From: Bacteroidales bacterium
GTDB taxonomy: Bacteria > Bacteroidota > Bacteroidia > Bacteroidales > UBA932
Reading direction: 5' to 3'
Length of the DNA stretch: 39,082 nt
Assembly (NCBI GenBank): GCA_021443565.1
Contig: JABUTS010000128.1
Span: forward strand, 1 to 39,082
Below the pieces are notes generated by a model. The model did not search any database and was not told where the DNA came from. It saw nothing but the letters and a program-made list of their open reading frames with translations. Shown here piece by piece: positions 7,464-15,950 of this stretch. Position 1 is the stretch's first letter; each line of letters opens with the position of its first letter. The position numbers and the translations under genes were made by a program.

Positions 7464-8183
7464 ATGAAGAAAAGCATAATACTCACGACGGCAGCGCTCC
7501 TGCTCTGCTTCGTTTCCTTCGGGCAGGAAGTCCGCAAGGACAAGCTCTTCATGCCTAAGGGGAATGCCGGCGCCGGACTCCAGGTTTCATATATTGACCT
7601 GGGCAGCAACGACAGCGACCTGATGATGCTGCTTCAGGGCATAAATGCCGACGGCACCTACTTCAGCTTTGCACCGTTCTTCACCTACTCGTACAGGAAC
7701 AACAAGGCGCTGGGCGCCCGTTTCAGATACTCTACGGCCAAGGCGGGAGTCTCGAACGCGGACCTAAGCCTGTTCAGCGAAGACCTGAGCCTGTCTGTCG
7801 AGAACCTCAGCGCGAAGCTGCGCTCATACCAGTTCCAGGTGTTCCGCCGTTCCTACATGGGTCTGGACAACAACGGACGCTTCGGACTTTTCAACGACCT
7901 GGTGCTTTCATACTCGAACTCCAGAAACAGTTTCATGTCCGGTGAGGACGACCTCGACGCTTACTTTCTTGCAAAGAAGGTGAAGCTGGGCATATGCCCT
8001 GGCATCATGATTTTCATACTCAACAACCTCAGCACTCATGTCTCGATGAGCATAGGAGGCGTGTCATACTCCCACACTGACTGCATCGAAAAGGGGGAGA
8101 AGGTCGGGAAGCGCGACTACATGAAAGCACACTTCGCGCCTGACGTCACCGACATATCCTTCGGCATGACATTCTATCTGTAG
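7464..8183 (+). CDS. Outer-membrane beta-barrel protein, second of two paralogs
   Basis: The 239-residue protein has a signal peptide ending at SFGQ (residue 21) and an aromatic C-terminus (DISFGMTFYL). Typical family stretches are FFTYSYRNNKALGARFRYS, RSYMGLDNNGRFGLFNDL, KLGICPGIMIF and ISFGMTFYL, all consistent with a small barrel of 8-12 strands. It follows its paralog by three bases and its stop codon directly abuts the ATG of the second PCMD gene, so the two are probably translationally coupled. No enzymatic residues are seen, and the function is unknown. Confidence 0.65.
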   Translation: MKKSIILTTAALLLCFVSFGQEVRKDKLFMPKGNAGAGLQVSYIDLGSNDSDLMMLLQGINADGTYFSFAPFFTYSYRNNKALGARFRYSTAKAGVSNADLSLFSEDLSLSVENLSAKLRSYQFQVFRRSYMGLDNNGRFGLFNDLVLSYSNSRNSFMSGEDDLDAYFLAKKVKLGICPGIMIFILNNLSTHVSMSIGGVSYSHTDCIEKGEKVGKRDYMKAHFAPDVTDISFGMTFYL

Positions 8184-9794
8184 ATGAAATTCCTCCGCTT
8201 CATATCGACCTGCGCGACCGCTGCAGTCCTGCTCGAGGGCTGCATCAGGAACGACATTCCCGAGACTCCCGTACCGGGCGTCATAATCGCGCTCGAGGCC
8301 GATGGGGCGGAGTGCGAAATAGATGGGGAAAGGCGCTGTGTCATGCTCAATCTCGCAGAAGAGACGGATATACGCAACGTGACAGTAAGAAAGGTGGAAT
8401 TCAACGACAGCGGTGTGCAGTCCTCACTGCCGCTTGCAGGCACTCACGACCTGAGAAGTGACCTGAAGTTCGTCCTAAGCACCAGGAACACCGAAAGCAC
8501 CTGGACTTTGGGCGCACGGCAGGAAATCCGGCGCTGGTTCACGCTCGGCGGGCAGGTGGGCAAGACCTTCATCGACGAGGTGAACCGCAGAATCGTTCTC
8601 AAGGTTTCCTCTGACATGAACCGCAAGCAGCTTGACATCACCTCCATACACCTCGGGCCGGAGTCGCTCGTCAGCTACTCTCCCGACCCGTCCACCATCC
8701 ACGACTTCTCAAACGGCCAGGAAATCACCGTGCGCTGCCACGGCAGGGAGGAAGTCTGGACCATCTATGTGGAGAAGACGGAAACCGTGGTGGAACTGCT
8801 GGGCATCGACCCGTGGAGCAGGGTCGCATGGGTGAGGGCCAGCGGAATAGCCGGGCAGAAAAACGGCTTCCGCTACCGCATGAAGGGCGAAGAAGAGTGG
8901 ATTGAAGTGCCTGATGTCAAGGAGGACGGCGGACAGTTCAGTGCCATGATTGACGCCCTTGCACCTCTGACGGAATATGAATGCGTCGCATACTGCGGAG
9001 AAGACGTGAGCACGGAGGAACGCTTCACCACAGAAGGAGAGGCCCAGCTCCCCAACTCCGGTTTCGAGACCTTCACTCATGCAGAATCCGACAAGTACTA
9101 CTCGTTCTTTGACCCGGCCTCATCCTTCACCGAACTTCGCAGCAAATGGTGGTGCAGCGGAAACAAGGGCTCGACCACGGTCGGATCAAGCTACTGCATC
9201 ACTCTGCCTGACACCGAAGACTTCGCCGAAGGTGCAGCCTCGGCAAAACTCCAGTCCCAGTATGTGGTCATCAAGTTCGCCGCAGGCAACATCTTCTCCG
9301 GGGAATTCGACAGGACCATAGGCACTTCTGGTGGCGTAATCAACTTTGGCCGTCCTTTTGACCTCAGGCCGAGAAAGCTCAGCCTCATGCTCAAATACAG
9401 GTGCGGCAAAATCAGCGACAAGACCATGGGCGGCCACCCTGCCGACGATCCCGTGAAAGTCGGGGATAACGACCGCGCCAGCATCTGGGTTGCTCTCGGA
9501 ACATGGGATTTCCGCAAGTACGGAGGCACGGCAGACTGCCCTGTCCAGATCAACACCACCGACAAGGGCACATTCTTCAACCCTGCCGGTCCCGACGTTG
9601 TCGCCTATGGCAGCTTCATAACGGCCGAAAGCATCGAAAGCTGGACAAGGGTGGAGATTCCTCTGGACTATCTCACCACGTCCGTCCGCCCCACCCACAT
9701 AATAGTGTCCTGCGCGGCCAGCCTTCTCGGAGACTATTTCACCGGAAGCGCCGATTCCATTCTCTGGGTTGACGACCTAAGGCTTGAATACTAG
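8184..9794 (+). CDS. PCMD domain surface lipoprotein
   Basis: The 536-residue lipoprotein has its lipobox at LLEGC (Cys20). Residues about 30-200 form a beta-rich N-terminal region that differs from DUF4493. A fibronectin-III-like module follows (about 206-285, ending TEYECVAYCGED), then a PCMD domain from LPNSGFE at about 288. The PCMD part is clearly paralogous to that of the gene at 4891: KWWCSGNKGSTTVGSS, VVIKFAAGNIFSGEF, NFGRPFDLRPRKLSLMLKY and a terminal WVDDLRLEY. Unlike the first four lipoproteins it has no Thr-Arg/Lys motif after the lipobox. It is the last gene of the run, 25 bases before a terminator. Confidence 0.74.
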   Translation: MKFLRFISTCATAAVLLEGCIRNDIPETPVPGVIIALEADGAECEIDGERRCVMLNLAEETDIRNVTVRKVEFNDSGVQSSLPLAGTHDLRSDLKFVLSTRNTESTWTLGARQEIRRWFTLGGQVGKTFIDEVNRRIVLKVSSDMNRKQLDITSIHLGPESLVSYSPDPSTIHDFSNGQEITVRCHGREEVWTIYVEKTETVVELLGIDPWSRVAWVRASGIAGQKNGFRYRMKGEEEWIEVPDVKEDGGQFSAMIDALAPLTEYECVAYCGEDVSTEERFTTEGEAQLPNSGFETFTHAESDKYYSFFDPASSFTELRSKWWCSGNKGSTTVGSSYCITLPDTEDFAEGAASAKLQSQYVVIKFAAGNIFSGEFDRTIGTSGGVINFGRPFDLRPRKLSLMLKYRCGKISDKTMGGHPADDPVKVGDNDRASIWVALGTWDFRKYGGTADCPVQINTTDKGTFFNPAGPDVVAYGSFITAESIESWTRVEIPLDYLTTSVRPTHIIVSCAASLLGDYFTGSADSILWVDDLRLEY

Positions 9795-9819
9795 CCGCTG
9801 CGTCACAAAAAATAGATTT

Positions 9820-9852
9820 AAGCGCATCCTTTGTCAGGGTTGCGCTTTTTTT
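9820..9852 (+). terminator. Intrinsic terminator of the surface-lipoprotein operon
   Basis: AAGCGCA (9820-9826) and TGCGCTT (9841-9847) pair as a perfect 7-base stem around a 14-base loop, running into a T tract to 9852. Confidence 0.85.
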
Positions 9853-9937
9853 GTGCGGATTTCGCCAATATTTTTGCTAATTTTATGGTTTGTAGGCTTT
9901 GGCCCCTAAAAGAACATGAAACCATAATAATTATAGC

Positions 9938-11254
9938 ATGACACTTTCTAGAAGAAAATTCCTGCAGACGACTGCAGCAGCCTCGGTATTCACGATACTG
10001 CCGAGGAAGGTGCTCGGAGCAATGAACACCGGAGTCCCGGGAGCCAACAAGTATGTTGCGCCCAGCGACCAGATTACCAAGGGACTGATCGGAACCGGAG
10101 GCATAGGCATGTCTTCCAACCACTTCACGTCAGACGACAAGTACCGTCTCGTGGCAGTATGCGACGTGGATAGGAACCACCTCGACAGGGCCGTGAAAGC
10201 CGGCGAAGCGCGCTTTGGCGAGAAACTTCAGGCCTACAGCGACTGGCGCGAGCTGGTTGCCGACCCGAATGTCGACGTTGTCCATATCGCCACACCGTCG
10301 CACTGGCACGGAATCATGTCCGTAACAGCGGCACGTGCAGGCAAGGACATCTTCTGCGAGAAGCCTATGACCAGGACCATAGCCGAAGGCGAAAAGGTGG
10401 TCGAGGAGGTGGGCCGTCACGGCCGCATCTTCAGGCTCAACACCTGGTTCCGCTTCAAGGACACGTTCTACGGACTCGGAACGACAGTGGAGCCTCTCAA
10501 GAAGCTGGTGGACAGCGGAGTGCTCGGATGGCCTCTTACGGTACGCATTTCCGGAGCGACGGGATTCGCATGGAAATTCTATTGGACCGGCAAGGAAAAC
10601 CTCATCCCAGAGCCCGTACCCGCAGAACTCGATTATGACATGTGGCTCGGCCCAGCTCCTTACAAGCCTTACAACCCTCACCGCGTCCACGGCACCTTCC
10701 GCGGATACTGGGACTATGAGAGCGGCGGACTCGGAGACATGGGACAGCACTACATCGACCCTGTGCAGTACATTCTCGGCAAGGACGACACCTATCCTGT
10801 GAAGGTGGAGGTCGACGCGCCGCAACAGCATCCCGACGCTGTAGGCACCTGGCGCAGCATCACCTACACCTACGAAGACGGCTGCCGTATCATACTCGAA
10901 GGAGAGGGCTATGAAAGCAAGGGCAAGGTTCCATATATCGAAGGACCTCTCGGCAAGGTTTACAAGGGCTTCGAATGTACCATTCCTAATGTCATGGACC
11001 TCATCGCCGAACTTCCGGACCCTACCCCGCGCCACACGGACTATCTCGAGTGCGTGAGGACCCGACAGCATTTCGCCCTGGACGAAAAGATTGGTCACCA
11101 CAGCTGCACCGTCGTCAATCTCGGCGCCTGCGCGCTCAGACTCGGACGCACACTCGAATTCGACCCGAAGACCTGCCGCTTCATCGGCGACGACGCCGCC
11201 AACCTGCTGCTCCGCCAGCCTATGCGCGCACCTTGGGAATCTTACATCTTCTAA
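9938..11254 (+). CDS. Tat-exported Gfo/Idh/MocA family oxidoreductase
   Basis: The 438-residue protein begins with a twin-arginine signal (SRRKFLQ, residues 4-10, then an Ala-rich stretch), so it is folded with its cofactor before export to the periplasm. A Rossmann nucleotide-binding motif GTGGIG follows at about 51-56. The family motif CEKPM lies near 141 and a catalytic-type His in DMGQHYID near 270. Such enzymes oxidise or reduce sugar hydroxyls with a tightly bound NAD(P). Only 12 bases separate it from a DUF1080 protein. In Bacteroides, exported Gfo/Idh/MocA enzymes and DUF1080 hydrolases are known to act together by making a 3-keto sugar that is then cleaved without normal hydrolysis. 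That role is inferred from the pairing. The substrate is unknown. Confidence 0.82.
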   Translation: MTLSRRKFLQTTAAASVFTILPRKVLGAMNTGVPGANKYVAPSDQITKGLIGTGGIGMSSNHFTSDDKYRLVAVCDVDRNHLDRAVKAGEARFGEKLQAYSDWRELVADPNVDVVHIATPSHWHGIMSVTAARAGKDIFCEKPMTRTIAEGEKVVEEVGRHGRIFRLNTWFRFKDTFYGLGTTVEPLKKLVDSGVLGWPLTVRISGATGFAWKFYWTGKENLIPEPVPAELDYDMWLGPAPYKPYNPHRVHGTFRGYWDYESGGLGDMGQHYIDPVQYILGKDDTYPVKVEVDAPQQHPDAVGTWRSITYTYEDGCRIILEGEGYESKGKVPYIEGPLGKVYKGFECTIPNVMDLIAELPDPTPRHTDYLECVRTRQHFALDEKIGHHSCTVVNLGACALRLGRTLEFDPKTCRFIGDDAANLLLRQPMRAPWESYIF

Positions 11255-11266
11255 ACCGTCAACGCA

Positions 11267-13705
11267 ATGAAAAAGAACATACTGATACTTTTTGCCCTTG
11301 TCCTGTCGCTGTCCACAGCCTTTGCACAGGACTCAAGGCAGCGCGCAAAGGAAACAATAGTCGCAGACGTGCTCGCTTCCATGCCGTCTCCTGACGCCGC
11401 AGCCTTCGACAGGAACATGGCAGACCTTGCCAAGGCAGCGCCCGCTTCAATCGAACTGCTTGCCGGAATGCTCGCTCCAGCTTCCGAAGGCAGGAACAAC
11501 CTCGTCGAGTACGCGCTCAGCGGCGTTGCTAAGTTCGCATCCAACCCTGCAAACTCACAGTACAAGGCAGCCGTCCTCGAAGGCCTCAGCAAAGGTGCCG
11601 CCGCATGTACCGACAAGTATAACAGGCAAACCATCGAATTCTACATGCGTCTTATGGGTGACGCTGCGGCAATAGTTGCCCCTGCCGCGGAAGAGGCACC
11701 TTCAAAGGCGGTTCTCGCCCAGGCAAAGAAAGCGCTCGTCCAGGGAAATTCTGGAGACATGTGCGCAGCTGCCATGAGCCTCATTTCCTCAACTGACAAC
11801 AAGGGTGCTCTCAAGCTCCTCTCCAAGGTCATGAAAAGCGAGGACAGGCCTCTCAGAAACGTGGCGATGAGCTTGGCTTCAGACAAGGCTGGCATTCCTG
11901 CAGTCGCATCCCTGCTCACCAAGGCATATCCGAAACTCTCGGATGCAGCCAGGACCGATGCAGTCAACTTCTTCGGCGCCAACGGCATAGCCGATGCAAT
12001 AGACCTCGTGGTTCCTGCAATGAATGAAGGCGGAGAACTTGGGCAGGCAGCGATTATGGCAGCAGGAAGGATAGGGGGAGAGGAGGCCCTCGCGGCCCTC
12101 ACCGGACTGCTTGCAAAAGGCGGTGACAAGAGCGCCCTCGCATTTGCCGCACTGAAATCGTTCAAGGGTGACATCAAGCCGGCCCTGCTCGGAGTCCTCT
12201 CCGGCGACAAGGGAAACATCAACGTCCTGAAACTCGCTTCTGCGATGCACCTCACCGCAGCTTCACCGGAACTGTTCTCCCTTGCATCTTCTTCGGATGC
12301 CGATCTGCGCGAACAGGGCATATCCCTGCTTCCGGGCCTTGTAACCTCAGCAGACGCCTCAAGGATTGCCGAGCTTCTCAACAAAGCCTCCGACAAGGAT
12401 GTGAAGCCTCTCCAGACCGCCCTGCTTGCGGCTCTCAAGAATGAGACCCCAGCCAGCCTGTTCAAAACAGCGAAGGATCTCGCCTCTTCAAGCAGCAGAC
12501 CTGCGCTCTATTTCCCGGCAATCGCTTCTTCGGGCACTGACGAGGCTGTGGATTACCTCTGCAGCGCATACAGGCAGGGTGACGAAAGCGCTCTGGCCTC
12601 TCTCGCAACCATCGAAAACATCAAGGTAGCTCCGGTGCTCTTCGAGGCAATCTCCGGCGGCAATCTTTCGCTGATAGACAAGTACGTCGGCATAGTCGGC
12701 AGGCATGAAACCGACCTTGGCAAGAAGTCCTTCGAACTCGCACGGGTGCTCAAGCTGTCCGGCGACGCACGACAGAAGGCTAGGATACTCGGCGAGATTG
12801 CCAACATCCCTACCATGAAGGCCTTCCTCAACGCAGGCTCATTCATCGACAGCGACAACGAAGACATAGCATACGCTGCTGCAGATGCCTTGAGGAAGAT
12901 TGCCGCAAAGACAGAAGAGGAACTTGACTACGGAACCATGACGGAGTATCTCGGAAAAGCCCAGACCATCTTCAGGGCCACAGGCGATGCCGACGACGGC
13001 TATGCAGCAGACGAAATCGGGAAAATTCTCCGCAACGCCGAGCCGGTGGCCGCAGCAGAGCTCAGCGCAGAGGAAAAGAAGCAGGGCTTCGAGATGCTTT
13101 TCGACGGCAAGGACCTTTCCAAGTGGCAGGGTGACCTCGAGGGCTACACCCCTGTCAACGGAAGCATACTCGTTTCAGCGGAATACGGCGCCGAGGGCAA
13201 CCTTTATACGAAGGAAAAGTACAAAGACTTCATCTTCCGCTTCGAGTTCTGCTTCCTCCGTGAGGGAGAGAACAACGGTGTGGGCATCAGGACCCCTATG
13301 GGTGTGGATGCCGCATACGAAGGAATGTGTGAGGTTCAGATTCTTGACCACGATGCTCCGATTTATGCAAACCTCAGGGAATATCAGGTACATGGCTCGG
13401 TCTACGGAGTAATTCCGGCCAAGAGGATAGTCCACAAGCCTCTCGGCGAATGGGGAACTGAGGAAATCGTCGTGAAGGGCAACCACATCAAGGTGACCGT
13501 AAACGGAGAAGTCATAGTTGACGGAGACGTGAAGAAGGCATGCAAGGGCCACAACGTCGCTCCCGACGGAAGCTCGAACAATCCTTACACCGTCGACCAC
13601 AGGAATCATCCGGGCTTATTCAACAAGGAAGGCTACATTTCCTTCTGCGGACACGGCGCAGGTCTCAAGCTTCGCAACATCCGCGTCCTCGACCTGTCAA
13701 AATAA
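11267..13705 (+). CDS. HEAT-repeat protein with C-terminal DUF1080 (3-keto-disaccharide hydrolase-like) domain
   Basis: The 812-residue protein has a signal peptide ending at AFAQ (residue 21). Residues about 25-590 are Ala/Leu-rich helical pairs typical of HEAT repeats (for example AAIMAAGRIGGEEALAAL and YAAADALRKIAA). From about 605 a DUF1080/3-keto-disaccharide hydrolase-like domain begins with the signature LFDGKDLSKWQGD and continues through FRFEFCF, GVGIRTPMG, CEVQILDHD and GYISFCGHGAGLKLRNIRV. DUF1080 is a concanavalin-like fold, and characterised members cleave 3-keto-glycosides. The large HEAT part may act as a binding scaffold. It is the last gene before a bidirectional terminator and is probably cotranscribed with the oxidoreductase upstream. 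Confidence 0.8.
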   Translation: MKKNILILFALVLSLSTAFAQDSRQRAKETIVADVLASMPSPDAAAFDRNMADLAKAAPASIELLAGMLAPASEGRNNLVEYALSGVAKFASNPANSQYKAAVLEGLSKGAAACTDKYNRQTIEFYMRLMGDAAAIVAPAAEEAPSKAVLAQAKKALVQGNSGDMCAAAMSLISSTDNKGALKLLSKVMKSEDRPLRNVAMSLASDKAGIPAVASLLTKAYPKLSDAARTDAVNFFGANGIADAIDLVVPAMNEGGELGQAAIMAAGRIGGEEALAALTGLLAKGGDKSALAFAALKSFKGDIKPALLGVLSGDKGNINVLKLASAMHLTAASPELFSLASSSDADLREQGISLLPGLVTSADASRIAELLNKASDKDVKPLQTALLAALKNETPASLFKTAKDLASSSSRPALYFPAIASSGTDEAVDYLCSAYRQGDESALASLATIENIKVAPVLFEAISGGNLSLIDKYVGIVGRHETDLGKKSFELARVLKLSGDARQKARILGEIANIPTMKAFLNAGSFIDSDNEDIAYAAADALRKIAAKTEEELDYGTMTEYLGKAQTIFRATGDADDGYAADEIGKILRNAEPVAAAELSAEEKKQGFEMLFDGKDLSKWQGDLEGYTPVNGSILVSAEYGAEGNLYTKEKYKDFIFRFEFCFLREGENNGVGIRTPMGVDAAYEGMCEVQILDHDAPIYANLREYQVHGSVYGVIPAKRIVHKPLGEWGTEEIVVKGNHIKVTVNGEVIVDGDVKKACKGHNVAPDGSSNNPYTVDHRNHPGLFNKEGYISFCGHGAGLKLRNIRVLDLSK

Positions 13706-13771
13706 CCTGCAGGCTCAACACTCCCGGCCGGCTGTCCTGCAAGACAAACGGCACAAGTAACCGATACAACT

Positions 13772-13800
13772 AAAAACCCGGAACAATGTCCCGGGTTTTT
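13772..13800. terminator. Bidirectional intrinsic terminator between DUF1080 gene and his operon
   Basis: AAAAACCCGG (13772-13781) and CCGGGTTTTT (13791-13800) form a perfect 10-base inverted repeat with a 9-base loop. Each strand ends in a T tract, so it serves the plus-strand pair and the minus-strand his operon. It touches the hisIE stop codon at 13803-13801. Confidence 0.92.
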
Positions 13801-14400
13801 TCATCTGTGCCTGAGGGCAAGTTCCCTCTCCAGTTCCGGAATGCTTACGCCCATCTCCTCGAGGAGTACGAGGTAGTGGTAGATGAGGTCGCATGCCTCA
13901 TAGACAAAGCGGTCGCGGTTGCCGTCCACGGCCTCTATGATGCTCTCCGCAGCCTCCTCGCCCACCTTCTTGCTGATTGCCTTGACTCCCTTGATGAACA
14001 GCTTTGTGGTATAGGAGCCTTCCGGCATCTTTTCGTGCCTGTCCCTGATGAGTTTCGCCAGGGTGCGCACAAAGCCCTCATCTTCCGGAGTGTCGAAACA
14101 TGAGGTGGTGCCGCGATGGCAGGTGGGTCCTATAGGATCTGCCTTTATCAGAAGGGTGTCTGCGTCGCAGTCCCTGTACATCTCCCGCACGTTGAGGAAG
14201 TGGCCGCTGGTTTCGCCCTTGGTCCAAAGTTGTCCCCTCGTGCGGGAAAAGAAGGTCACACGCCCTTCCGCGACTGTCCTGTCGAAAGCCTCGCGATTCA
14301 TGTAGCCAAGCATCAGCACCTTCAGGGTGTCTGCATCCTGCACTATGACGGGCAGCAGGCCGTCGGCGCATTTAGAGAGATTGAATTCATCAAAAGTCAT
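13801..14400 (-). CDS. hisIE: Bifunctional phosphoribosyl-AMP cyclohydrolase / phosphoribosyl-ATP pyrophosphatase
   Basis: The 199-residue fusion carries out the second and third steps of histidine synthesis in the cytoplasm. The HisI part (1 to about 105) has the metal sites: CDADTLL with Cys78, Asp79 and Asp81, and TCHRGTTSCF with Cys94, His95 and Cys101. The HisE part (about 110-199) has the MazG-like pattern KKVGEEAAESIIEA and EACDLIYHYLVLLEE. The ATG at 14400 overlaps the hisF stop as ATGA. A longer open frame reaches 14703 but its extra 101 codons lie antisense-like inside hisF and have no HisI similarity. It is the last gene of the operon. Confidence 0.95.
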   Translation of the reverse strand: MTFDEFNLSKCADGLLPVIVQDADTLKVLMLGYMNREAFDRTVAEGRVTFFSRTRGQLWTKGETSGHFLNVREMYRDCDADTLLIKADPIGPTCHRGTTSCFDTPEDEGFVRTLAKLIRDRHEKMPEGSYTTKLFIKGVKAISKKVGEEAAESIIEAVDGNRDRFVYEACDLIYHYLVLLEEMGVSIPELERELALRHR

Positions 14401-15218
14401 ATTCTGTCCTCCTGTAATCTTACTTCGATTCCCGCCTCGCGCAGTCTGGCCTTGAGCTCGCAGATTCTTATCTCCCCGTAGTGGAAGATGCTGGCGGCCA
14501 GAGCAGCGTCCGCACATCCTTCTGTAAGCACATCGGCTATATCCTTCACGCTGCCCGCACCGCCCGAGGCGATTACAGGTATGTCCAGCATGCCCGTAAG
14601 CTGAGAGAAGAGTTTGCATGGATAACCGGCCTTGGTGCCGTCGTGGTCCATGGAAGTGAGCAGTATCTCTCCCGCACCCCTCTCCTGCGCCTCGTGCGCC
14701 CACGAGAAAAGTTCCCTTTCAGTCATGCGTCGTCCCCCATGAGTCGACGCATGCCATAAGCCGGCCTCGCCAAAAGCTTCGAAACCCGGCTGAACGCCAG
14801 CACCCGGAAGCGGGCCGTCGCGTCTTGCATCTATGGCGACAACGCAGAACTGGCTGCCGTACCTTGCCGCTATCCTGTCTATGAGCGAAGGATCGGCTAT
14901 AGCTGCGCTGTTGATGCTTATCTTGTCTGCACCGGCGTCGAGCAGGCGTGACGCGTCATCGAGGGAAGATATGCCCCCTCCTATTGTGAAGGGAATGTTT
15001 ATCCTGTCTGCTATGCGGCTCACGAGAAGGGTGAAGGTCTGCCTTTCCTCCTGGGTGGCGCTGATGTCCAGATAGACCAGTTCGTCCGCACCCTCGGCAG
15101 CATAATATGCGCCCAGTTCCACGGCATCCCCGACCTCCTTCAAGCCCTCGAAATTGATTCCCTTGACCGTCATTCCGTTCTTGACGTCAAGACATGGTAT
15201 AATTCTCTTTGCAAGCAT
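14397..15218 (-). CDS. hisF: Imidazole glycerol phosphate synthase cyclase subunit
   Basis: HisF uses ammonia from HisH to convert PRFAR into imidazole glycerol phosphate and AICAR. The 273-residue protein has the (beta-alpha)8 phosphate sites and both catalytic aspartates (Asp11 in CLDV, Asp130 in VAIDA). It is about 20 residues longer than most HisF. The extra length lies at about 134-158, between Asp130 and THGGRR, in a Gly/Pro-rich insertion of about 17 residues. It lies three bases after hisA and overlaps hisIE by four bases. Confidence 0.95.
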   Translation of the reverse strand: MLAKRIIPCLDVKNGMTVKGINFEGLKEVGDAVELGAYYAAEGADELVYLDISATQEERQTFTLLVSRIADRINIPFTIGGGISSLDDASRLLDAGADKISINSAAIADPSLIDRIAARYGSQFCVVAIDARRDGPLPGAGVQPGFEAFGEAGLWHASTHGGRRMTERELFSWAHEAQERGAGEILLTSMDHDGTKAGYPCKLFSQLTGMLDIPVIASGGAGSVKDIADVLTEGCADAALAASIFHYGEIRICELKARLREAGIEVRLQEDRI

Positions 15219-15221
15219 AGC

Positions 15222-15950
15222 CTATCTGCCTTCAATGAAGCTTCTGATGTCGTCCAGAGCTATTCTGTTTTCATATATCGCCTTGCCCACTATTACCTTC
15301 CTGAGCCCGGAGGCGTCAAGCCTCTCTATGTCTGCCATGGAAGCTATGCCGCCGGAAACGGTGAAATCCACCATGGGATACTTCTCCTGCAGACGGGTGT
15401 AAAGCCCGTCTGATGGACCCTGCAGCATTCCGTCCCTGGAAATGTCCGTGCATATCACCTGACTCAGTCCGCAAGGCAGGAAAGCGTCCACCAGTTCATC
15501 TATTCCCAAAGCAGTGCTCTCCAGCCAGCCGTTGACAGCCACGGCCCCATCCTTGAGGTCAGCTCCGAGCACCATCTTCCCCGGACCGAAAGCCGTCAGC
15601 CAGACCTTGAAGAGTTCAGGGTGAAGGGCCGCCGTACTGCCCACGACCGCATAGTCTCCTCCAGCGCTGAACACGCTCCTGAGGGCTGTTTCATCCTTGA
15701 TGCCGCCGCCCCATTCGAGTTTCACCAGGGAGAGGCCGGCAAGTTTTTCCAGCGTCCTGAGATTGCGCGGGCCGGACGCCTTGGCCCCGTCGAGGTCCAC
15801 AAGATGGACGCGGGTCACTCCGCAGTCGGCATAACGCCTCACCATGTCCTCAGGCACGGCATCATATACCTTCTGCCGAGAATAATCCCCCTGTGACAGG
15901 CGCACGCAACGGCCATCAATGATGTCTATGGCAGGTATTATCTGTATCAT
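15222..15950 (-). CDS. hisA: ProFAR isomerase (phosphoribosylformimino-AICAR phosphate isomerase)
   Basis: HisA opens the ribose ring of ProFAR by an Amadori-type rearrangement. The 242-residue protein starts IIPAIDIIDG with catalytic Asp9, has a second catalytic Asp131 in LGADLKDG, and the phosphate motifs EWGGGI and VSGGIAS. Its ATG overlaps the hisH stop as ATGA. Length is normal for the family. Confidence 0.95.
   Translation of the reverse strand: MIQIIPAIDIIDGRCVRLSQGDYSRQKVYDAVPEDMVRRYADCGVTRVHLVDLDGAKASGPRNLRTLEKLAGLSLVKLEWGGGIKDETALRSVFSAGGDYAVVGSTAALHPELFKVWLTAFGPGKMVLGADLKDGAVAVNGWLESTALGIDELVDAFLPCGLSQVICTDISRDGMLQGPSDGLYTRLQEKYPMVDFTVSGGIASMADIERLDASGLRKVIVGKAIYENRIALDDIRSFIEGR

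Noticed and set aside
9879-9930. Promoter for the first Gfo/Idh/MocA gene
   Set aside because: TTTG and TATGGTTTG or TAGGCTTTG are present but with wrong spacing or a three-base interval, so no box could be supported.
14401-14703. 101-codon upstream extension of hisIE
   Set aside because: It lies inside hisF in another frame, has no HisI similarity, and the ATG at 14400 gives the standard start and an ATGA overlap.
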